NCBI RefSeq assembly: GCF_004011695.2
Contig: NC_082420.1
Location: 186,001-250,000 of the forward strand
Direction of reading: 5' to 3'
From: Ascochyta rabiei
Taxonomy: Eukaryota; Ascomycota; Dothideomycetes; Pleosporales; Didymellaceae
Length of the DNA: 64,000 nucleotides
In this document: positions 44,515 to 56,709 of the stretch, piece by piece
How the letters are laid out: the number at the start of each line of letters is the position of its first letter
Position numbering within the stretch: position 1 is the stretch's first letter
Translations under genes and position numbers: made by a program
Notes under the pieces: model-generated
Databases searched by the model: none
What the model was told of the DNA's origin: nothing
Seen by the model: only the letters and a program-made list of their open reading frames with translations

Positions 44515-46377
44515 ACGTACTCTACAGGTAAGCGGATTAAACGGGTAAGCGGATTACTCTGCTAAGACTACACTAAATCTCTACTCTATTATAGCTTACA
44601 TTAGCCTACTTTAGCCTTATATACAGTAGTGCAGTACATAATATTATTTAGAAACATCTTCTACAGCCTTCTTACATGTACGTAAGTTATGTCTAACATT
44701 GTAGCACTTTTTACAGCGTCTTTAGGTTACTTCCCCTCCTTTAGCGCGCACTTGCTTCTTTGCCTTCTTACTATCACCACGCGCCCTAAACTTAGTTAGA
44801 GTAGTTAATTAAAGGCCTTCCTTAGCTGTTAGGACTCCCTCCTGCTGTAATTGCTTTCTTTTATGCGATTTACGTCGCGTAGCAGCCTTATTTACTGCTT
44901 AAAGCCTAGTAATCTCCCTTTAAGCCAACACTAGCTTATGCGCTACTATAGCTACGCCTTTAGTAAGCTTTTTAAAGGCCTTAACTATTAAAGTTGGTAA
45001 GCTGCTTGCATACCTTTGAATCCTCTCTTAAACTAGCGTTAATTGCGACCCTAATTGCAGGGTAGTGCTTAGGGTTTAGGACTGCTAGGGCTTATCTTCT
45101 ACAGTAGGTAGCAGTAGGGTACGTAGGCGGACATTAAGACCTATTATAACCCGTTCTAGGTTAAGGGGGACTATTCTAGCGCCTTAGAAGCCTCTTTAGA
45201 TATTGCTAGAAGTAAATGTCTCCTTATAGGCGTCTATAAAGCATAGTAGAAACTTAGTTTTAGTAATATAAGTAATGTAGTTACGTATAAGATTCTTAGC
45301 TTAGCGCCTATATACCTTCTTTAGAGGGGTAAAACAACCTATATCTAGTAGTTGTAAGAGGTAAGATAAGTATAGAGGCATACATAGTATAACAATCTTT
45401 ACTTCCTTATAGTATTATTAGAAGTTAAGGGAGTTATAGCTCTTATAGCTGTTAATAAGAAGTAGCTAGTATACTCCTTAGGTGCGCGTCTTTATATAGG
45501 CATTAAAGTGCTTTAACTAGTCTAGACTAAGCTTATTAGTAGTCTATCCGTTCTTAGAGACTCTAATAACCCAGTTATAGGGCAGATTGTCCTCTTTATA
45601 CTAGGTAGAGAGGTAGTTACAGCCTTTAAAGATAATAAAGGGTGGAATAGCCTACCCTATGCCATTAATGCCCTGTATAACCGTTGTCTACTCTTAATTA
45701 CCCTACTACACTGCCTTTAGCCGTCCTTAACGCTCTAAGCCTATAATAACTGCTTCTGTTAATATCTAGCCTATTATAAAGCCTGTCTTATTAAAGTTGT
45801 ACGTGTTATTGTTCTAGATGCTATACTTAGCTTTAACATTTGCTACAAGCCTAAACTAGCCCCTAATAATCTCTAGATCCTTACAGAGGGCTCTCTTGTA
45901 GTCGTACTTACAATTAAACCTTACTTTAAGGTTAGGGCGGCGCTTAACAAACGTGTTAGGCTAGTTTATGCTAACATGGCCTATATTGTGCTTAGTACGC
46001 AAAGAATTAGCTATATTAGCTACAGCAGCCAGCTAAGGGGTAAATCCTCGTGCATCTAGCTTAAGGATGTACTTAGTAATTACGTCCTCCTTAGTCTGTT
46101 CTATAATCTGTTAAACTGGCGTACAATTAGCTTGTGTAGGTTATTCTGTGTATTAAGCGTGTAGTGTGCTGTAAGGCGTGTTATATATAGCTGCAGCGCG
46201 TTATAGGGTAAGCGTTGCGTCTTGTTTAATTGCCTAGAGCGCAAGCTGTATCGCAGCTTCTCTTAAGGGCGTAGATTAATGTTGTTGTTAAGGCATTACG
46301 TGGTAAGGTGGAGGTTTAGTGTGGTCTTGGCAGAGTGATCCGCTCACCCGTTTAATCCGCTTACCCGTAGAGTACGT
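44515..46377 (-). mobile_element. Fot1/pogo-type DNA transposon, copy 2 (1863 bp)
   Basis: Flanked by TA at 44513-44514 and 46378-46379. Same length and ends as copy 1. Its right TIR (reading GTAGAGTACGT at the end, with GATCCGCTCACCCG inside) keeps CpA/TpG positions that are TpA elsewhere, so it is the least altered of the four termini. It is inserted in gypsy-derived DNA. Confidence 0.92.
44630..46296 (-). pseudogene. RIP-inactivated Fot1/pogo transposase, copy 2
   Basis: From the ATG at 46296 the minus strand reads REAAIQLAL, a stop, AIKQDATLTL, later YSTLHA (helix-turn-helix/CENP-B-like DNA binding), KEDVITKYILKLDARGFTP, FVKRRPNLKVRFNCKYDYKR, and then the DDE region as in copy 1, ending in the same zinc-knuckle-like C-terminus. 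It has fewer stops than copy 1 but is still non-functional. Confidence 0.88.
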
Positions 46378-48604
46378 TAACTAATCTTTATATAGAGAAG
46401 AAAAAAGATAGATTAGCTATTAGTATATTTATACTTAGCGCTATTCTAGATATTATTTATTACGTCTTTACTAATCTATGTGTCTTTCTATATAGACTAA
46501 ACGTTTAATATTAATAGGTAGTTAACTTTAGGGCTTATAAAGTCTTAAAATAATTTAAACTCTATTAACCTAATTAATAATTGTTCTCTAGTTTAATAGT
46601 TCTCTAGCACTAAAGTAATAGAGCTAAATTACGTTTCTTAAGAGTATTAGTGCTTATAAATTGCATCTATTATACAGCGCTACTTTCCTATTTTATTATC
46701 ACCTAACTTAAAGGCTATCTAGTTAAGGTTATTAGGTGTTGTAGACAATAGGTTTCTTTAGTGTTCTTGTTTAATGCTTTTAATAACATCCTTAGAGAAT
46801 TTATTACCTATTAGGAATAGCTTTGTATTAGTGTATAGCCTTATTAGAGGAAGAGATAATCCTTCTAGAGAAACACTTAATTAGCCTATAGTCCTTATAC
46901 TTATTACTAGCTTAGTAAGTAACTATAACCTAGATAGTAATGCTAAAGAGGCTAGTATCTAAACTCTATTAAGAATATACTCTAGTACTGCTTATATTAG
47001 TATAAGGTAGTTTCTAGACCTAAACATTATAGTATTTAATACTGCCTACTCCTAAGTAATTTTTTCTTTTAGTAAGTAGGGTGTCCTAATACCTTTTAGG
47101 TTAAAGATTAGTACTAGTTTTTAGGTCTTCTATAGTGTAAGTGCTTATATCTACTATTAGTATATTTTTAAAGTTAGGTCCCTAGTTAGGCATATATCCT
47201 ACTCTACTACTTTTAGCTTTAGTACGCCTTTATCTAGTACTTTTACCTCTACTACAAGTAGGTAGTTTTTATTATTTAGGTGCGTAATAAAGTTTATTAT
47301 ATTCTGCTAGAGTATATTATAGGCTTAGTAGACTGTATTCTAGTTACTTAAGTTATAGAACTTATTCTTCCTATTTTATAGTATAGATAGGCGTTAGTAA
47401 ATTACTAAGTTAATAAACTTAGTAAGGTTATTAGTATCTACTTAGTAGATATAGTATATAATTAAGTTAAGTATTATATACTCTATAGAGACTATAGGTA
47501 GTATAGTGTTACTACGTTTACTAGAATATTTTTACTATTCTTATTTTTATAGATGTATTTTATAGCTTATACTATTTCTATTATCTTCCTCTAGTTATAG
47601 TCTGTTGCTAATTAGATTACTAGGTATTAACTATTAACGTTGCTTATGCCTCTCTATTATACAACTAGGTTTAGGGTTTACTAGATAATATCTAATATTA
47701 AGTGTATTATAGCTACTAATTTGTTAAACTTAGTAACTACTGCACTTATCTAGAAGTTAAGCCTTTCCCTCTGCGCCTATAGCTCTTCTTAAGTAATCTC
47801 TATTATAAACTAGCTAACTATAGATCCCTCTATGTATAGTATTAGAATATTAGTAACCTTAGTAATGTCCTTACTCTTAATAGCCTTTAAGACTAATAAC
47901 TACTACACTACCCCCTCTTCTAGTTCTAGCTCTTTCTGTATAATTACTCTTTACCCTAATATTATAAACTTTATATATAGTTAAGTAGATATAAAGGAGT
48001 TATAAGCTAAATTTATAAGAGGGAGAGTTAAAAGTAATAGGGTAGCTCTGCTTTAAGAGTGTCCTAGGCAGCTATAGGCCCACTTTTCTTCTACGCTTTT
48101 ACTTACTACTTATGTTTCTTACCTACTATTTATAGTTTTACTTACTTACGTTTACTTACTATAATTATTAATTATTTATTAACAGTTGTTTTAGTTATAA
48201 GCTGTTATCTTACACCTTTCTCTATACTTAGTAAGTGCCTAAGCTAAGTTATCTTTACTAGCGTTAAGTTTTAGCTAATTAGGAGCTAACTAGTAAGACC
48301 TAGTAACTGCTAATTAGCTTATAGCTTTAGTAGTTAGAACGTTACCTCTCTATCTTTAGTAATCCGTTCTATAGACTACACTGCTATTTCTTATTATTAG
48401 GGTCTAAATTAGATAAGTTATTATATATTTTATATTATAGTCTTTTATACTATATAAGAGGTTAAGAGTAGATTTTAATACTTAGAAAGTTATAATTAGT
48501 AGGTACTCTTCCCTTACCTACTAGAATAGAGGTGCTTAAATTCTTAGCAGCCTTACTTTATCTACTTTATTAGAGTATATTCTTATAGTTTTAATTCTAG
48601 GTAT

Positions 48605-49590
48605 TGTTCTAGTATAGGTATCGAAGCATCTCGTTAAGCAGGCACATTAGGAAAGAGAGAGAGAGAGAGAGAGAGTAGAATAGATAGATAGATACCCCTC
48701 TTATACCTAGTATCTAAGGAATTACTAAGGTTATCCCCCCTATTTACTAGTATTACTAAGGTAGTTACTCTATTTACTAGTATTACTAAGGTAGGTACTC
48801 TATACACTAGTATAAACCTCCTCTACCTTAGCAGTATAGTTATATTATGCTATAATAGCTACTAGAATAGCTACTAATAATAGATAGAGGCAGTTCCTCC
48901 TGTCTAATTAGATACTACTAGGTGTTACCTAGTAGGTACTAATTAGCTAGCATATAGTATGCCTTAGGATCTAACAGATGTACTAGATCTACTAGATATG
49001 CTAGATCTAAGTGCTAACAGATACACTAGATGTGCTAGATCTAAGTGCTAATAGATTTACTAGATATGCTAAGAGGCGTGCTAAGAGGCGTGTTAAGAGG
49101 CGTACTAAGAAGTCTAATAATAACGTTCTAGTCCAGAATTAACAGGATAATTCCTAGGCCGTGCCCTAGCCTTTAGAGTGGCAGAATTTAGATAATAACG
49201 TCCTAGTCTAGAGTTAACAGGATAATTCCTAGACTATACCCCAGCCTTTAGAGTAGCAGAATTTTAATATTACCTACTTTACTGTGCTCTCTAGTTAGGT
49301 TACTATTTTGTTCTAGTATAGGTATTAAAGTATCTTATTTAGCAGGCATATTAGGAAAGAGAGAGAGAGAGAGAGAGAGAGTAGAATAGATAGATAGGTT
49401 AATAGTAAGGTGTCTGTCTATTAGATAGATAGATACCCCTCTTATATCTAGTATCTAAGGGATTACTAAGGTTATCCCCCCTATTTACTAGTATTACTAA
49501 GGTAGTTACTCTATGCACTAGCACAGTATTACTAAGGTAGTTACTCTATTTACTAGTATTACTAAGGTAGGTACTCTATATACTAGTATA
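48605..49590. mobile_element. Short LTR-flanked unit, internally deleted or non-autonomous
   Basis: Two LTRs of the TGTTCTAGTATA family (48605 to about 48814 and 49309-49590), each with a GA microsatellite, ATAGATAG units and ACTAGTATTACTAAGG repeats, enclose only about 495 bp. That interior holds short repeats (GATCTAAGTGCTAA..., AGAGGCGTGCTA/AGAGGCGTGTTA) and two copies of the 75-bp unit found next to the right LTR of the 7.4-kb neighbour. There is no coding capacity. Confidence 0.65.
49119..49265. repeat. Two tandem 75-bp units near an LTR
   Basis: The marker AACAGGATAATTCC occurs at 49141 and 49216, 75 bp apart, inside units that also contain GTGCCCTAGCCTTTAGAGT. The same unit occurs four times at 56.1-56.4 kb. 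Confidence 0.85.
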
Positions 49591-52500
49591 GTATCTTCTC
49601 TCTATACCTTTATAAGTCCCTTCTTTTCTAACTAAATATCCTCTAGTAAACGCTTATAGAACTTTTTTATTTTCTACTCTAGTACTATATATAGCATACT
49701 AGTTCTGTTAAGGTCTTTAAGTAAATAGGTGCCCCTATCTAGCTGTGTTCTGTTAAGTAACACTTAGTATAGCCTAAGCTACTTCTTTCTTAACTTCTTA
49801 TCTCTAGACATGTTAATTTGTTCTACTAAGTCCTACAGTAGAACTAGGTCTCTAGGGTTAATTACTTATACTAAACTTTGTTATTATTATTCTAATATTT
49901 CTTTTTTAACGCTATTAGTTAATTAGTTATGCTTACTACATCTTTTAGAAACTAATTTTATAGGTCTAACTATATAACTCTAATTATAAGTAGTTAAGTG
50001 CTGTTTTTAACCTTCTAGAATAGTAGTGTTTGCTATATTAGCAGTAACAGTTTAATTAGAAGAACTAGGTTCTAGCTAGTAATAAGTTAATATGCTAAGT
50101 ATTCTATAGATTATATAGAGATCCTGTTAGCTAAGAGCACTATTAGAAGGTTATCTACCTATAACCCCTTAAGCTTTATAAGTATATTAATAATAGGGTT
50201 ATATCTACCCTCTACTTTTTCTATAACTTAAGAGTTATATATAGATGCCTATACCCTCTTAATTCTATAGATTAAAGTAAGCCTCTTAACTACTTTAGTA
50301 AAGTCTAGTCTGCTGTTAACTATAAGTCTTCTTATAGTATTCTACCTATAGATAATGTCTTTATATAGAAACTTTACTACTATTAATAACTTATTATTAT
50401 AAAGCGCTCTTACCTCTATCTACCTACTTAAGTATTCTCTAGCTATAACTAGGTACTAGAAGCCTCTGCTTATTAGTATATGCATAATATTAATAGTAAC
50501 TAACTCCTATAGTATATAGAAGTAGGTACTAGTTAATATATTCTTTAGAATCTTAGTTGCTCTAAGTTAGCACTTCTTACACGTAGAGATTTTTCTCTTA
50601 ACACTCCTATACATGTTAAGCTAGTAGTACTATTAAGAGACTATAGAGAATACTGTAATTATACCTCTATAGCTAATAGTTTAGTAGATGTCCTATATAA
50701 CTACTATTTAGATATCTACATTATTAACTACACACCTAATAGTAATATTCCTTAATATTTTTTAGAATAAGTAGCTGTTACTCTTAAAGAAGTTTATAGC
50801 TCTCTTCTTCTAAGCCCTATACTCTATTCTACTTAATCTAACTAGCATCTTTAGAGAGTGTAGAAAAACAGCAATATCCTCTAATTTCTAGAAGTATTCC
50901 TGTCTTAGAATCTAAGTAGTCCTTATGTTAACCTAGTTACCTAACATTATATTTACTATTAGGTTTTTAATAAACTCTTTAATGTTAGATTTAGGTTTAT
51001 CTAGGTTCTCCTACCTCTCTAGCTTTAGATATCTTAACTTTACGTCTGTAACTATGTTCTTCTTTCCTAGTACATAGCGTATTTTAAAGTTCTAGAGTAG
51101 AATTATAGTAAGCTACCTGTTTATAACTAAGTCTAGAAGGTCTAATAATAGCCTGTTTAGCTAGGTAATTAATATCTAAGTATTAGTCTTAATAATTAAG
51201 TGTATACTATATAGCTACATCCTAAACTTCTTAAGTACCTAAATACCTACCTTTTATTTAAGCTTTATTAAGTACTACCTACTTTCTACCTTAGACTAGA
51301 TAGTGCTTTTAAACCTATATAGGTGTTATTTTCTGTCTAGGCCTATCTATTTAAGGTATACTCCTACGCCTTTATTACTTACATTAACTCTAAGAAATAC
51401 TAAACTAGGATTTTTATAAAATATTGTTTTAAGCGTAGATACGTTAATAATGTGCTCTTTTAGGAGTAATTTTAGGCTTAGTTCTACGTTGCCCTATTAC
51501 TATACTACGTTATTTTTTAATAACTAGAATAATAGCTTTACCTTTAAGGTAAATAAGGGTATCTAGATATAGTAGTATACTACAATTCCTATAAATATTT
51601 AGACCTTCTTTAGGTTCTAACACTCTAGCTAATTTGTAATTTTGTTAACTTTCTTTTATACTAGATATCGTCCTTCTACTAAAACCTTATAGCTAACTAC
51701 CTCTAATTAATCGTGTCCCTAGTAGTATTTAAGTCCTAATACTATACTGCTAGCTCTTTCTACGTCTATAAGAACCCTATCTAGTTACTAGAGGTACTTA
51801 AACATATATTACTTAACACTAGGTAAAGCCTCCTTACTATTATAATCTGTCTTTAGACTACTGCTAGTAACGTTATTAAGGAAAGGAAGTGTATCTAGCT
51901 AGTAATCCTTAAGAATCTTTGTTATAATTCTTTAGAAGGGAGCTACTAAGTTAGTAGCCTCTTAAACTAGGGTATATAATTATAAAAGGCTAATTAGTGT
52001 TATAACTACTATTATGTCTCTACTATCTTTACATAGTATTATCTAGTTATAACTAAAGAAGAAGTCTATAAGTAATATAATCTTATAGCTAGTAAACCTT
52101 TTAGAGAACTTAGGTGTAGTTAGTAGGGTTCCTACATCTTAAATAGAGACCCTGTTTATATATTAAGCGTTATTAATAAACTAAAATCTACTATCTTTTT
52201 TAGACACTAAATGCTATAGGTTTCTGTATTAGCTGTTGCATTACTTAAGTATTCCTTATTCTAACCTGTTGTTTAATATCTTAATAAGTTCTCCTTCTAG
52301 ACTTCTTATAATAGGGAAGGTCTTAACCTACTAAGCTTTATATAGAATTGTCCTAATTTAGTATAGAAGAGAAACCTCCTTCTAAATCTACCTAGATTTA
52401 GAAAAAGTAAATACTATAGCTACTTCTCTATTTAGAATTATTTCCTTAAAGAGTGCTATCTCTACTAGGAACAGAGTATTGCTAAACTTCTAATCTCTTA

Positions 52501-55500
52501 TTCTCTAGGGAGTAAGCCTTTTTCCTCTTAGGAAAGGAGCATATTACCTTTTAAATAAGTAATTAGAAGGCCTAAGATTATATAGTCTTAAACTAAGTAT
52601 TAGCTACTATTGTTTATATATAACTCTTTTCTAGTCTTTCTAAATAAGTTCTATAGGTTTATTAGGCTGTAGATTATTAACAGGTTAAACTTTTACCTCT
52701 ACTTATTTATAGAGTGTGTTAACTTCTTAGATTTTAACTATATTATACTAACCTCTTATTCTTAATAATTATAAGTTTATTTAGGATAGTAAGATAAGGA
52801 AGTCCTTATATGTATATACTTACCTAGGGTCCCCTCTCTTAAAGATCTATTAGAGACTACTAGCATTATTCTATATAAAGATAAAATTACTTAGGCCTTT
52901 TAAGATTTCTAAATCTATAGTTATATGTAGGAAGTAGTAGTTTACTTCTACTAAGTAACAGAACTTTAGTGTTGTTAGGTCTTTACTAGTATTAGAACAT
53001 CCTAGCCTAATTAAGGAGTTCCCCTAACTTTTCCCTTATTCTAGTTATGCTTAACTAGGGTAGAGTAGTAAGAAGATAGGTCTAATGTTATAAAGGTAGC
53101 GTTCCTTCTACTATTATTAGATATAATACAGTACGTAGTTCTTCTAAAGACGTTATACTATATAGCTAGTCTTACTAACAAGCACTATAGTGTTCTAAGG
53201 ATAACTAATCTTACTAGGTTTCTTATAAGTCTAAAGTACGTTAAGGTTATAACTTCTCTAATCTAGACTAGCACATTCTATAACGTTCTAACAAACAGAT
53301 CTATACTACTATTAGCTATTATAATACCCTACTCTTTCTCTATTAGGTTTATTATCTCTTTGTACACTATTCCTAGTGCTTAAGAAGTACTAAACCTTAT
53401 TAAATTTATCTAAGCTCTAGTATTAATTTAATAGCTAACTATATATAACCTAATATAAGCCTAGTATATTAGTAAATCTTAGTATACTAGCTTTTCTAAC
53501 CTAGTAGTTTCTATAGTTTTAGCTAGCTTATTTAGAAGATCTTTATTATTCTATGTATTACGGTATACTTCTACTTAATAGCTCCTATAAGCATTTCTTT
53601 CTAATCTAACATTAAAGTATTAAGCCCTACTGTTTATAATTATAGGGTAACTTTTACTAAACTTAGCGCTAGTGTAGACCCTTATAATATCTAGCTAATT
53701 AGCAGTTAACTAGTAAGACCTGTTAACTCCTAATTAGTTAGAACCTCTAGCCCCTAGGGTTGCTACGTTAATGCTTCTGCTAACTATTAGTTTAGAGTCT
53801 AACTCCTTTATAAGCTTCTAGAACATTACTTAAATATAACTCTAGGAGACTAAGTCTCTAATAGTAATCTCTTATACTTCTTAATAAAGAATTGCAGTTA
53901 GAATCTTGTTTAAAGATAGTTTAAGTAGGTCTGCTATTCTATTATCTAAGCTAGTTATTAAATACTTCCTCTTTTACTAATTTAATAGTAGAATAGTTTC
54001 TAATACTCTCTCTTATAATAGTAGTTTAATAATAGCATATAGCTAACTATAAGGTTAACTAGTAAAAGGTATTATTTACTTACTCTTTATTAGTAAAGAG
54101 CTTAACCCTAACAAGTCTTTAATATCTACTACTAACTTATCCCTAGCATTATTATATACTTACTTAATAGTAGCTTATTAAAATATTAAAGGTCTTTCTT
54201 TCCTAACTATAGCTCTCTAAGCTCTTTCTAGAATAGTATTAACTTAGCAGTTGCGTACCTTATCTAACCTAGTTACTACGTTTAAGAAGGATCTATCTTT
54301 AACGTTATATGCCTCTAGTTTAATATCTCTATTATTAATATAATTAAGACTATAAACTTTATAATAGTTATTATTAAGGATTTAGAAGTTCTAAAAAGAG
54401 TGTAATAACTTATAGTCTAGCTTACAATTATCTATTATAGTTAGTATACTAATACTTCTAATAACCTTTCTCTATATATCTAGGCCTAGCCTAGATCTAT
54501 ATATTGCTTCTCTAGGCTTAGAGTCTATACCTTTAAATAGATTAGGCTTAACTATAGAGGCTAGCTAGTCTAAGACATCTTATAAAACTTTAAAGTACTC
54601 TTAAATCTTCTATTTTAACTAATTAAGTTAATAGGTAGGTAGGAGAGATCCTTAGATAGGTTTAATTTAATAGTAAGTAGGGCTAAAGTAGTATCTGCGT
54701 TAACTATCTTAGTTAAGTTAGAAACTACACTACCTTATATAGGTAAGTGCTCTATACAACTTATACTTATAGGCTTAGTAGTTTAGCTCTCTATATATAT
54801 TATAAGAGTTACTATACTCTCTTTCTTAGGAGTAGTTTAGTCCTTATCTTAGGTTAACGTTTCTAGGTGTGTTAGTAATGTAAGAGCTATTATTCCTTTC
54901 CTAGGTAGCACTAGCTCTAGTTACTTAAGAAATAAAGAAAGTGTAATTAGTAGAAGACTAAAGGATCTCTCTTATCTAATTATTAGAGTTTATAAGGGTG
55001 CTAACCTCTACTAGAGATAGCTTCTACCTACCTATTGCCTAAATAAGCTCTTAAACGTCTTATTAACACTAGAAGGTAAAGGTGTTTTGCTCTTACTACC
55101 CTAACTAGCTAGTTAATCCTTAGCCTAAGTAATAATAGACTTAGCATTAATTAGCTCCTTAGTGCTGTTTATAAGGCGCTAGGTTTCCTTAGTATATTTA
55201 TTATCCTTTCTAAGCGCTAATTCCTTTAAGCCTTAGCGCTGCTTATGCACTCTTTTTATATATTTATAGATATTATTAAGTATAAATAAAGATAAATTCT
55301 TTATATCTAGCCTGTTTTTTATATTAAAGAGGATAAGGTCTTTATTAACCTTTAGTAGTCCTAAGAAGAAGTAGTATCCTTCCTTAGAGGTTAAAATTTA
55401 ATTATTCTTCTAATATATATTACTGTATACTATAAAGTTAGTATAGTAGTATAATAGTCTAGAGAAGGCTTAAGAAGTTTCTTTAATATAGGCTTTAAGA

Positions 55501-56709
55501 AATGCTTAATTTCCTATACATTAAGCAGTATCCTAGTCTTTCTAGTAATCCTTTATAGCAATCTAAAGCTTAACCTAATTATCTAGAGCGTATAGTTTTA
55601 GGCATTTAATAAACCTCCTTTAGTAATTATAGTAGTAGTTAAGGAAGACCCTAACCTTCTACTTGTTACTTAACCCTCTATTTTCTACTATATAGTTATA
55701 GTTATTAAGAACCTCTATAACCTCTTTTCTATTAAAGGATAGTTAGATAGACCTTCTCTTTATTAGAATAACAACCTTATAGCTGTTTCCTGTTAGAGAA
55801 GACAGTATCTCTTTAGAGTCTAAAGGGTTATCTATAGTAGTGTACATTAATCCTTAGTAGTCTATTATATTAAGTAGCTAATAGTTTCTTATAATTAAAG
55901 TAATCTTAATTTCTCTATTTGTAGAAGCAGCTTAGTACCTATCTTTTATATTCCTCTAGTTCTAAGGAATAGAGCTAAGTAGAACTGTGCAGATAATATA
56001 TATAATAAGCATTAGAAGTTAGACTAAGATAGTCCCTTAGCTAAGGCTTTTCTAGGTTAACTAGATGCCTACCTTATTTTAAGCTTGTTTTTCTTGTTTT
56101 CTAAATAATAGGTCTAATAGTAACGTCCTAGTCCAGAATTAACAGGATAATTCCTAGGCTGTGCCCTAGCCTTTAGAGTAGCAGATATTTAGATAATAAC
56201 ATCCTAGTCTAGAGTTAACAGGATAATTCCTAGGCCGTGCCCTTAGCTTTAAAGTGGCAGAATTTAGATAACAACGTCCTAGTCTAGAGTTAACAGGATA
56301 ATTCCTAGGCTGTGCCCTAGCCTTTAGAGTAGCAGAATTTAGATAATAACGTCGTAGTCTAGAGTTAATAGGATAACTCCTAAACTATACCCTAGTCTTT
56401 AGAGTAGCAGAATTTTAATATTACCTGCTATACTATTACCTCTAGTTAGGTTACTATTTTGTTCTAGTATAAGTATTAAAGCATCTTATTAGTAGGCATA
56501 TTAGGAAGGATACTTATTATTATTATTAAGGGTAAGAGATAAGTAATACGGTAATTAAATTCTATAAGTAAGTGTTTCTAGTTGTTATTATAAGTGTTGT
56601 ACCTTAACAGTTTCTATTAGGGCCTCTTATACCCTTCTACCGGCTAGATTACGTACACTAGCTAGGTATTCTAGTTCTTACTAAGGTAGTTACTATGTGT
56701 ACTAGCACA
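49309..56709 (-). mobile_element. Ty3/gypsy-type retrotransposon, 7.4 kb, RIP-mutated
   Basis: LTRs at 49309-49590 and 56460-56709 share the start TGTTCTAGTATA and the right one ends ACTAGCACA, giving canonical TG...CA ends. On the minus strand the region around 52.5-51.4 kb reads, with stops, VEIALFKEIILNREVAI, GELIKILNNRLE, NL, a stop, HLVSKKDSRF, FTSYKIILLIDFF, KTDYNSKEALP and KEHIINVSTLKTI, the order of gypsy reverse transcriptase and RNase H. Lower coordinates should hold integrase and higher ones gag/protease, but I could not identify motifs there with confidence. Confidence 0.75.
56117..56408. repeat. Four tandem 75-76-bp units next to an LTR
   Basis: The marker AACAGGATAA (AATAGGATAA in the last) occurs at 56141, 56217, 56292 and 56367. 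The units sit just inside the right LTR of the 7.4-kb gypsy element. The neighbouring short unit has two copies. Confidence 0.9.

Larger units (their letters stand above)
42377..48814 (-). mobile_element. Gypsy-type LTR element interrupted by Fot1 copy 2
   Basis: LTRs of the family starting TGTTCTAGTATAGGTAT lie at 42377 to about 42640 and 48605 to about 48814, in the same orientation. The internal part (42.64-44.51 and 46.38-48.6 kb) has minus-strand protein traces, such as KNYLLVVEVKVLDKGVLKL near 47.2 kb, but no RT or integrase motif was recognised, so this may be a gag-bearing or partial element. The 48605 LTR also begins the short unit to its right. Confidence 0.55.
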
